Below are positions 57,007-64,000 of a stretch of 64,000 nt of DNA, one piece after another. This stretch comes from Tenodera sinensis (Eukaryota > Arthropoda > Insecta > Mantodea > Mantidae): positions 58,579,284-58,643,283 of the forward strand of contig CM060966.1 of the NCBI GenBank assembly GCA_030765045.1. The letters are read 5' to 3'. The first letter of the stretch is position 1. Each line of letters opens with the position of its first letter. Under the pieces are notes generated by a model. That model was not told the origin of the DNA and searched no databases. It saw only the letters and a list, made by a program, of their open reading frames with translations. The position numbers were made by a program, and so were the translations under genes.

Positions 57007-57044
57007 TTAAGGGCGCTGATGACCTAGAAGTTGAGCGCCCTTAA
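57007..57044 (+). other. LINE 3' terminal hairpin
   Basis: An 11-bp perfect stem TTAAGGGCGCT / AGCGCCCTTAA with a 16-nt loop (GATGACCTAGAAGTTG), directly followed by the tail. Likely a signal for the RT, as shown for the 3' hairpins of some other LINEs. Confidence 0.75.
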
Positions 57045-57078
57045 GCCAAATCAAAATCAAAAAATCAAATTGAAAGTT

Positions 57079-57840
57079 ATATAAAACAAAAGTCCTTGTA
57101 GAATTATATTTATGTTATAAGTTTCATAAAGGTTAATAAATAAACATAGGCACAGTTACGCAGGGAAATCTGCAAGTTTCCCGCCAAGAAAACAAAATAA
57201 TTGATGCGGCCGTTGATACAATTTTGGCGTGAGGCAATAAAACGTTGGCATTATATTATTGTTGTTGCCTTGCTAAAGTACCGCGAGTCTCTTAACGAAC
57301 TCGCGAACCGTTGCTAAAGTTTAAATGTTTAAATAGAAAACAAATGAACATCAAAGCCCAATAAGCATAGCCAATCAGGGGAAAAGCGTGGGTGAGAAAG
57401 AGGACATTTCAGTGCTAGCAGGTGTAAGGGAAGGTTGTGTCTGCGGGTCGCGGGATAGACGCCACGTTATTAGGAAGTGTTTTGTCAAGTGCCACTGAGT
57501 CGTTACACGTCCAGTGATTGTATATTATTTGTATAGATATTGGGATTCATTCGGCACAGCAGAAGATCATAATTTAGTTACCGGTTGGAAGATAGAACTT
57601 GCAGAGTTTCCTGTAACCCAAAGCGCCCATAGGGGAAGTGCATCTTGTGTTTTTCTTCCGAGGAACCCCGTATAAAAACCCATTCCTTCTCATCACCGCC
57701 CAACACACTGTTCCTCTCCCAAAGACCAACATCTCTCGTCGAGGCTGACCCTGAGAAATTGGAGCCTCCTCAGCTGCATCGACGAGACAACGACTTCAAG
57801 CGAAGAGGTTGACCAGAAAAGGGGCGGTGAATACGCTACA
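57079..57840 (+). repeat. Gypsy-2 3' LTR, second part
   Basis: 762 bp, aligning with 46645-47406. With 50934-51042 it makes 871 bp, equal to the 5' LTR. Ends CGCTACA. Confidence 0.94.
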
Positions 57841-58200
57841 ATATATGTCCATTCATCAAATAAGAAAGGAGTTACATGTGTAAAACTTCTTTGTGCCAAG
57901 TCTTGAGTTGCACCTCTAAAGAAATTATCACTTCCACGTTTAGAATTATGTGGTGCATTGCTTCTTGTTCGTCAATTGGAAGAAGTCAAAAAAGCACTGA
58001 ACTTATCATTCAAGCACATATACTTGTGGACAGATTCTACTGTCCACAAGTATATGGTTATCATGGTTGTCAGCACCTTCAACACAATGGAAAACTTTTG
58101 TAGCTAATAGAGTTTCTGAGATTCAAAATATTTCTGAAAATGCAGTATGGAGACATGTTCCTTCACAACACAACCCAGCAGAGTTGATATCAAGGGGTGT
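57841..58200 (+). pseudogene. BEL RNase H, 3' part
   Basis: After the ATAT duplication the frame resumes (VHSSNKKGVTCVKLLCAKS, LSLPRLELCGALLLVRQLEE, KHIYLWTDST). A palindrome (58017-58056) lies over the WTDST catalytic block, and the usual downstream residues are displaced. WRHVPSQHNPAELISRG then marks the domain end (58149-58199). Confidence 0.82.
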
Positions 58201-59357
58201 GTTTCCCGAGAATCTTATAAATGACAAATTATGGTGGGAAGGGCCAACTTGGTTACATGAAGAACCAAAGGTGTGGCCTGTACTCGGTACCATTTCAAAC
58301 CCTCAGGAAGCTCCAGAGTTGAGATTCAAAACAACTTGTCATGTTGCAACTATTAGTGACGATGGAATAATCACACGATTCTCCAGCCTATCCAGATTGC
58401 AATACACTGTAGCATATGTATATAGATTTTGTAAGAATTGTATTAAACCAAAGGCAGAAAGAATAACTTGATCTCTCACACTTACAGAGATTCAAGATTC
58501 ATTGAGTAAATGCATTCAAATTGCACAGCAATCAGTATTTAGTGTAGAAGTGCAGCAAATACCAATGAAACAGGCAGTGAATATTAACAGTCGCTTGAGA
58601 TCTTTAAATCCTTTTCTCGACAGTAGAGGATTACTTCGAGTTGGTGGATGGTTAGAACACTCTAACCTAACGTACCATCAAAAGTATTCTAATTTTGCCA
58701 CGTCATCATTTAACAAATCTGATTATACAGCATGAACACAAACGATTGTTGCATGCAGGTTGTCAACTTTTATTGGCTTCTCTTAGGGAAAGATATTGGA
58801 TATTAAATGGCAGAAACACTGTTAGACATTTGATTCATAATTGCATATGTTATAAGCTAAAGACAGAAACAGCAAAACAGTTAATGGGACAAATACCGCG
58901 TGCACGAGTGGTAGCAGCTAAACCATTCTTGAATTGTAGCATTGATTATGCGGGGCCATTTTACATAAAGTCTAGTAATCGCAGAACAACAACAAAGGTA
59001 AGGTGTTATGTATCTTTATTTGTTTGTTTTAGTACCAGAGCAGTGCACTTAGAAGTTGTGAGTAACTTGTCTACAGAAGCATTTATTGTAGCATTGAAGA
59101 GATTTGTATCTCGACGTGGCATATGCCAGAATATTTATTGTGACAAAGGCACAAAATTTAAAGGTGCAAGAAGGGATTTGAAGGAATTGCAAGAGCTCCT
59201 TAACTCTCAGCAGACTAAGGAAGAAATACAGAGATTTGCAAATTATGAAGGTATAACTTGGCACTTCATAACACCCAGTGCACCACATTTTGGCGGCCTG
59301 TGGGAAGCAGGTGTAAAATCTTTTAAATACCACCTTAGACGTGTTATGGGCGCATGA
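58150..59357 (+). pseudogene. BEL integrase
   Basis: LWWEGPTWL linker, then the zinc finger (IIQHEHKRLLHAGCQLLLASL ... HNCICYKLK). The core has NCSIDYAGPF (first Asp), NIYCDKGTKFKGA (second Asp; usual form SDNGTNF) and APHFGGLWEAGVKS (Glu). Frameshifts lie at about 58470 and 58710, and TGA at 59355-59357. Confidence 0.9.
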
Positions 59358-59852
59358 TGTCTTACTTATGAAGAATTCCATACCCTAGCCTGTCAGACAG
59401 AAGCTTGTCTGAATTCCAGACCCTTAGTTCCTCTCTCATCTGATCCTAATGATCTCAAAGTTCTGACTCCTGGTCATTTCTTAAATGGTACAGCTTTAAC
59501 CAGTTTACCCCAGCCAGATCTCGGTAGTGCTAAATTTAGCTTGCTAACTAGGTGGGAGAACTTACAGCAACAACTTCAGGAATTCTGGTTCAGATGGTCA
59601 CGTGAATATTTCCATCATCTTCAGCAGCGATCTAAGTGGAACAGTCCACATGCAAATGTCAAACAGGGTGCAGTTGTCATAGTGAAAGAAGACAACCCTC
59701 CTCCACTCTGCTGGAAGCTGGCAGTGGTTGAGGGACTGCATCCAGGAGCAGATGGGTTAGTGCGAGTTGCAACAATTTGCACAGCAACTGGGGTATTTAA
59801 GAGACCTATTGTTAAACTGTGTCCTCTTCCTCAACAGACAGACATAATTTAA
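59358..59852 (+). pseudogene. BEL C-terminal DUF5641-like domain
   Basis: CLTYEEFHTLACQTEACLNS and LTPGHFLNG (59440-59490), then the frame 59541-59852 with RWSREYFHHLQQRSKW, GAVVIVKEDNPPPLCWKLA and RPIVKLCPL, the usual end of BEL/Pao polyproteins. Confidence 0.87.
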
Positions 59853-59954
59853 TGCATGCACTGATATAATTGTTTTATCACTAATTCATTGTATTTTTTT
59901 TGTTCTTTCAATTGTGTTTTTGAAGAAATAACACTTATTTCTTGGCGGCCGGTA

Positions 59955-60262
59955 TGTTAAGTGACTGATAGTTGCATTGTGCGGTCAAAAGTTTGGCTAG
60001 CCTAGCTGACAGTTGCCAAGGCAATGTTAGTATGTAGAAGGTAATCAATAAAGAGAGATTAGTCTAACAGGCTGTAAATTGTTATAGATATTTGACTCAT
60101 TTACATGCTGCATTAGTATTGTTATGATAGTGATTGATTGCTTTGTTTGACTGTTTTGTATTTTGTGAAAGTAAATTAAATTATACAACCTGTGCTAATT
60201 GGTTTCTTGCTGGCAATAATAAAACATTTTGATACAGTCCATTTTTATACCAGACGGTAACA
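59955..60262 (+). repeat. BEL 3' LTR
   Basis: TGTTAAG...GGTAACA, 308 bp. The purine tract GGCGGCCGG (59944-59952) lies just upstream. GCTAT follows as the target duplication. Confidence 0.93.
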
Positions 60263-60367
60263 GCTATGCTAACAATTTAGTTTCTGATGGACTTTTGTGT
60301 TTGGCTATAGTTGTTTTAGTAGCATGCAAGGGTACACATAACTACTGTTAAGGTATGTGGTGTTTAA

Positions 60368-62054
60368 CACTAGAAGATATGTACCGGTCATTTTGACTGG
60401 TTAACGTTCTTTAAAAAAGTATATACATTGAGGTAGCGTGATAATCACTTTAATATTTCGCGACTTTCAACGAAATAGAGCAAGGGTGATTCCCTAAAAT
60501 GTTTAAGTTTTTATAGCAGGTTTTAAAAAAATTATATACGCTTTTTACCTTAAAGGACCGAAGCCAGTCATTTTGACCAGTGTGATTATTTCGCATGTGT
60601 CATAACTAAATAGTGGTAACAATGTATTCTAAAGTTATCTAAGGCTTTTGGTCATTATTGTAACCCAGTTTAATAATGTTCAGCACTAGAGTAGATGTGT
60701 CGTAACTAATAATAATAACAATGTGGTCTGAAAATAATCTAAGGTTTGCGATCATTGTGGAAGCTTAGTTTGAAAAAGTTTAGCTCCAGAGCAGACATAT
60801 TTTAGAAGTTGTGTCAACATAGTGAATGGTAAAATATTTTTGAGGCCATACTGTATCATTGCCATGTCACATCATAATGACCACCTTAAGTATCTTTGAG
60901 AAGACGAAATGTTGAATTATTTCTACAGTTTACCAGACAATGAGCCAGAAGGAGAGAATATATTTAGTGATGATGAATTATCCGATAATGATCATGTTGA
61001 ATATATTCCTCATCAATTGGATAAAAGCAAATCATCGGAATTGGAAGTTGTTGATAATACAATGATTGAAGAAGCTGTACAGGAACAGGCAAATGACCGC
61101 ACTGTTGCAGAACCTCATGAGCCTGTCCCATGCAAGAGAGGCAGATTCAATTGAGGATATCGAGTTCCACAAGAAATAAACTTTCCAGCTGTGGGAAGTA
61201 ATGAGTCTGATGTTGATGGTATAATGTGTACAAGAATTGAACCGGGAAATAAACCTGGCAGACGTGGGCGTCACAATGCATCACGGAAAGGCCAGGTCCT
61301 AAAGATTTTGCAAAGAAACTGACAGTTAGTGGAAACTATGCCAGCACATGGTGAGTATTGATAGATGCTAACATTCTCCAGTATAAAAAAAAGTGTACCA
61401 ACATAAGGGTGGAGAGGACAATTCTTGGACTCGAGCTAGACCAACTTGAAGCAGCTATAGCCATATTGTATGTCCATAGACAATATGGAGGACAGAACTT
61501 CTCCTTGAAATTTCTGTGGTCAAAGGTGTGGGTATCACCAATTTTCTCTCATGCTATGGGAAGGAACAAATTTATTGAGATCATGAGGGTCCTGAGAGTT
61601 GATGATAAACATACACACGACAAAAGACTGAAGACAGATAGCTTTGCAGTGGCCGCACCAATCTGGAGTCCATTTGTACAAGATGGCGGATTTGAATAAA
61701 TACAAAAATGAGCTCTTTTTGTGATCATTATGTGTATTTCACTCTACTGTATTGCTACCAGTGTTACAATTTACTTCAGAATGCTAAAGTGATATAACTG
61801 AGTATGCATATCATTTATATGATACCATGTTTTGTAAGCAGTATACTTCAAATTGCAATGGATTCATGCTGTTTAATGAGTAAATATTATGTAAAATCCT
61901 TTCAAATGTAAATGAAGGTACTATATCATGCATAAAATATCCTGATTTAAATTACATTATAAATGAAAGGCTGAAAACCGATTGAAAAAGGTACTGGTCA
62001 AAATGACCGATGTCGGTCCTTTTAGGTAGCAAGGCAATGTCGGTCCTTCTAGTG
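60368..62054 (+). mobile_element. piggyBac-2, internally deleted
   Basis: 1687 bp flanked by TTAA (60364-60367 and 62055-62058). Left end CACTAGAAGATATGTACC and GGTCATTTTGACTGG. Right end (inward) CACTAGAAGGACCGAC, a longer spacer and CGGTCATTTTGACC. Another GTCATTTTGACC lies internally at about 60567. Contains only the N-terminal part of a transposase. Confidence 0.93.
60909..61699 (+). pseudogene. piggyBac-2 transposase N-terminal remnant
   Basis: An acidic N-terminus (DNEPEGENIFSDDELSDND) is followed, after stops, by frame 61358-61699 with LGLELDQLEAAIAILYVH, LWSKVWVSPIFSHAMGRNKF and IEIMRVLRVDDKHTHDKRLK, aligning with the same region in piggyBac-1 (LDELDAFISVIYLQG, FVELMRFLRFD). It stops before the first catalytic Asp, so the whole DDD core and the C-terminal finger are deleted. 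Confidence 0.88.
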
Positions 62055-62058
62055 TTAA

Positions 62059-62435
62059 GGATCAGTCGAAAACTCAGTCATTAGGATATGGAGAGCAAAA
62101 ATAATTAAATCCACTAAAGCTCAAATGATCAAACCTCACCCTTAAAAAGCTAAAAAGTGAAAGTTAAAATCATAAAAACAAGGAAATTCAACAATTAAAA
62201 CTCTACAGTGAAGCTTAAAATTATTAAATGTTAAAACAGTTAAACATAACAGTAAAAATGGAAGAATTAAAACGTCAGTAAAGCAAAAATGTAAAACACA
62301 CTAAAATGCAAAAGCCTTCAAAATAAAATACACCTGAAACTTGCTTACAAAAATCAATATTGGCAACAAACCGCATCACTGTATTTACAGCTACTGGGTA
62401 ATTGCCTAAAACTGAGCACAATGTAAGGCCCAGGC
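62059..62435. other. AT-rich non-coding
   Basis: AAAAT/TTAAAA-rich, without recognised features. Confidence 0.4.
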
Positions 62436-62439
62436 CAAG

Positions 62440-63241
62440 GAACTAGCACTCACGAGTGTATCACAGACATGTGTGCTGTAGAGTGGAACACTGCACATCG
62501 CCAGACAGGTGCCGGATCACCACGCAAAAGATGTCAATGGGTGGCTTGGCTGTAGCTCTCCTCAGGCAGGTTAAAATCACTTCTTTCTGCCTGGAATCCC
62601 TGCAAGAGTTCTGCCAGGGTTGTACAGTGTCCTTGATTCATCGAAAGATTAGCTGTATGAGCTGTTGCAGAGTCTTGTTGAAAAAAGGCAAACTCATGCT
62701 CTCTGTTAGTTAATTATCTAAAAAAGGGGGACAAAGCTGTATTCATGTATGTACGGGCATCAACTACTGACTCAAAAAAATTGAGCATATAACCCTTTCT
62801 CCACTAACGGCACACCATACACCAATGTTTTGGTCATGAAGGGGTATTTAATTAACAATATTAGGTCTCTCAGAGCTCTCATAATGATTATTTTGAGAGT
62901 TCACTCACAAAATGTGCATCTAATCACAGGATCACCTGGTTGAAGAGCATGTACTACAGTTATTTTATATGGTTTTAACTTCAGAAATTTAGTAGCTGTT
63001 TACACAGAGCCATAAGAAATGCTTGCCTGTAGTGAAAGACACCTAAGCGATTTTTGGGAGAATCCTCCAAATGATGACCGATGTTGTCTAATGTTTCTTC
63101 AGTAAAAGCCATACGCTGTCCTTTAGATTTCTGAGCCTGAACAATTCCTGTGGCCTGAAATTTATTGTATAGTTTGATTGTTGTATGGCCTGGAGCTTTT
63201 ACACCTGTAATCTTTCTGCAAATCGCACTTTCACTTGGCAA
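62440..63241 (-). pseudogene. Mariner/IS630-like transposase remnant
   Basis: The minus frame 63241-62981 has a helix-turn-helix of DUF4817 type (APGHTTIKLYNKFQATGIVQ, KSKGQRMAFTEETLDNI). Further along on the minus strand, after stops, VVDARTYMNTALSPFF and FAFFQQDSATAHTANLS (near 62650-62700) match the second catalytic-Asp region of Tc1/mariner-like DDE enzymes. Multiple stops; no terminal repeats found. Confidence 0.75.
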
Positions 63242-63700
63242 GCTGACTGAGTTAACACATACGAATCATAAATAAATACACGCTGTGCAGTAGAAAACAA
63301 ATGCTGAGTCATAATACACTTTGTGACTAAGTATAGGACAAAATAATAAAGCACACTGGTAGTAACTCAACCACATGATATGAGCATCAGCTCAATACTG
63401 CACTTTCAGAACAGAAGAAAACAAGTCAACCATGTACCTTGTGTACAGCAGTTGCACATTATTATGTTTCCGTGTGTGCAGTGAAAAAACACAACACAGT
63501 GGTTTGGATGTTTTTGGATCTCTCTGTAGTATAACAGATACAAGTTCCTTTCTGTATTTTCATTAACTTTTGTGTTTTAAACATTAAACATATTTTGATC
63601 TCTCAAATCCTAACTCCAGCATGTACTTATTGAATCTTTCATTCAAGCATCTAGGGGATTACTTAAAACAGTAATGACCTATTTAGTTTACATACTAGGT
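63242..63700. other. Non-coding, nothing recognised
   Basis: No supported feature. Confidence 0.4.
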
Positions 63701-63719
63701 TTGAATTGCAATGAAATTG

Positions 63720-64000
63720 TTCAGGAATTTTCATATACTTTAGATATCTTACTTAAGATAGCCATTTAAAAAGGTACCTTTTATATCCATTTGATGAATT
63801 TGTGTACAGAATGGAAGGTACTGCTTCAGCCACACATTAACCAGGGATTCTACATGATGAGTGTAACAAATATGTTCAATACAATTTTTGTCAATAAAGA
63901 ACCGTTTTGGCAAAAAAAAAATAATTTGTGTCAAACATTTGGAGCCATCTAGCTTCTTGACGAATGGATATAAATGGTTTATCATTTCACGAACTGTTGC
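63720..64000 (-). pseudogene. Copia RT fragment running off the window
   Basis: The minus strand contains IHQMDIKGTFLNGYLK (about 63745-63800), matching RT motif A of Ty1/copia (usual form IHQMDVKTAFLNG). VESLVNVWLKQYLPFCTQ precedes it. Downstream the frame degenerates, and the element continues beyond 64000. Confidence 0.7.

Larger units (their letters stand above)
51043..57069 (+). mobile_element. Full-length I/Jockey-group LINE in gypsy-2 LTR
   Basis: 6027 bp flanked by the 9-bp duplication TTGAAAGTT (51034-51042 and 57070-57078). The 5' end forms a CCCCTCCG/CGGAGGGG hairpin (51043-51080), so the element appears full length. It has ORF1 (CCHC protein), ORF2 (endonuclease, RT, RNase H, zinc knuckle), a terminal hairpin (57007-57044) and an AAATC-type tail. 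Several point mutations inactivate both ORFs. Confidence 0.93.
46536..57840 (+). mobile_element. Gypsy-2: Gag-only LTR element split by a LINE
   Basis: Two 871-bp LTRs (the second split), a 4-bp ATAT duplication (46532-46535 and 57841-57844), a primer-binding site, a polypurine tract and a 3.5-kb interior holding Gag only; no protease, RT or integrase blocks were found between 49655 and 50933. Its Gag is homologous to that of gypsy-1. It lies in the BEL RNase H domain in the same orientation. Confidence 0.93.
42194..60262 (+). mobile_element. BEL/Pao LTR retrotransposon carrying nested insertions
   Basis: Bounded by LTRs of 307 and 308 bp and a 5-bp GCTAT duplication (42189-42193 and 60263-60267). 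Gag (DUF1759-like), zinc knuckles and DTGS protease, RT (YVDD), RNase H, integrase and a C-terminal DUF5641-like domain appear in BEL/Pao order. Frameshifts and stops show it is dead. Inserted within it are SINE-A (43463-43704), a hAT MITE (45882-46102) and gypsy-2 (46536-57840). Without insertions it would be roughly 6.3 kb. Confidence 0.95.

Noticed and set aside
46500..57900. Gypsy-2 and a separate solo LTR as independent insertions
   Set aside because: The split LTR parts sum to exactly 871 bp and the outer ATAT duplication matches, so it is one element with a LINE inside its 3' LTR.

Overview
The window is eukaryotic and comes from a large, transposon-rich animal genome, most likely an arthropod and probably an insect. 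The evidence is the intron-containing genes, the mix of TE families (I/Jockey-type LINEs, Penelope, BEL/Pao, Ty3/gypsy, copia, piggyBac, two hAT types, mariner-like), the tRNA-derived SINEs and the long microsatellites. The species cannot be named from sequence alone. The only host protein-coding sequence I can support is one minus-strand exon (38475-38879) of a PRMT5-type protein arginine methyltransferase. No bacterial genes, operons, CRISPR arrays or rRNA genes are present.

Layout. 1-2.7 kb: LINE remnants and a Penelope-like element with a GIY-YIG endonuclease, between two oppositely oriented LINE 3' ends. 5.7-7.4 kb: a decayed Jockey-type LINE whose RT frame holds a trinucleotide repeat. 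About 7.6-16.5 kb: gypsy-1, a decayed LTR retrotransposon whose protease is split at a TTAA by piggyBac-1 (10838-13819). 17.15-24.64 kb: a three-level nest. hAT-1 (minus strand, decayed) carries hAT-2 in its transposase intron, and hAT-2 (ORF nearly intact) carries a very young minus-strand LTR element (LTR-A) at the extreme end of its transposase ORF. 25-33 kb: LINE and gypsy fragments, including a 612-codon RT/RNase H ORF. 33-42 kb: non-coding DNA with SINEs, foldbacks, a long (ATT)n tract and the PRMT5 exon.

42.19-60.26 kb: one BEL/Pao element, expanded from about 6 kb to 18 kb by insertions. These are a tRNA-SINE in gag, a 221-bp hAT MITE in the pol region after the RT active site, and gypsy-2 (46536-57840) in the RNase H domain. 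Gypsy-2 encodes only Gag. Its 3' LTR was in turn split by a 6-kb I/Jockey-group LINE (51043-57069). 60.36-62.06 kb: piggyBac-2, which has lost its catalytic core. 62.4-64 kb: a mariner/IS630-like transposase remnant and a copia RT fragment running off the edge.

Many boundaries are resolved by target-site duplications (TSDs) read directly from the sequence: AGTCGTAA for hAT-2, GTCATAAT for hAT-1, CACCAGAC for the MITE, ATAT for LTR-A and gypsy-2, GCTAT for BEL, TTAA for the piggyBacs, and 9-14 bp for LINEs and SINEs. They give a relative insertion history. The most notable points are a 44-bp LINE 3' end whose TSD duplicates the splice acceptor of the PRMT5 exon, a 79-nt-arm hairpin made from hAT-1 transposase sequence, and a recurrent palindromic GTCATTTTGAC motif at the ends of three piggyBac-like elements.
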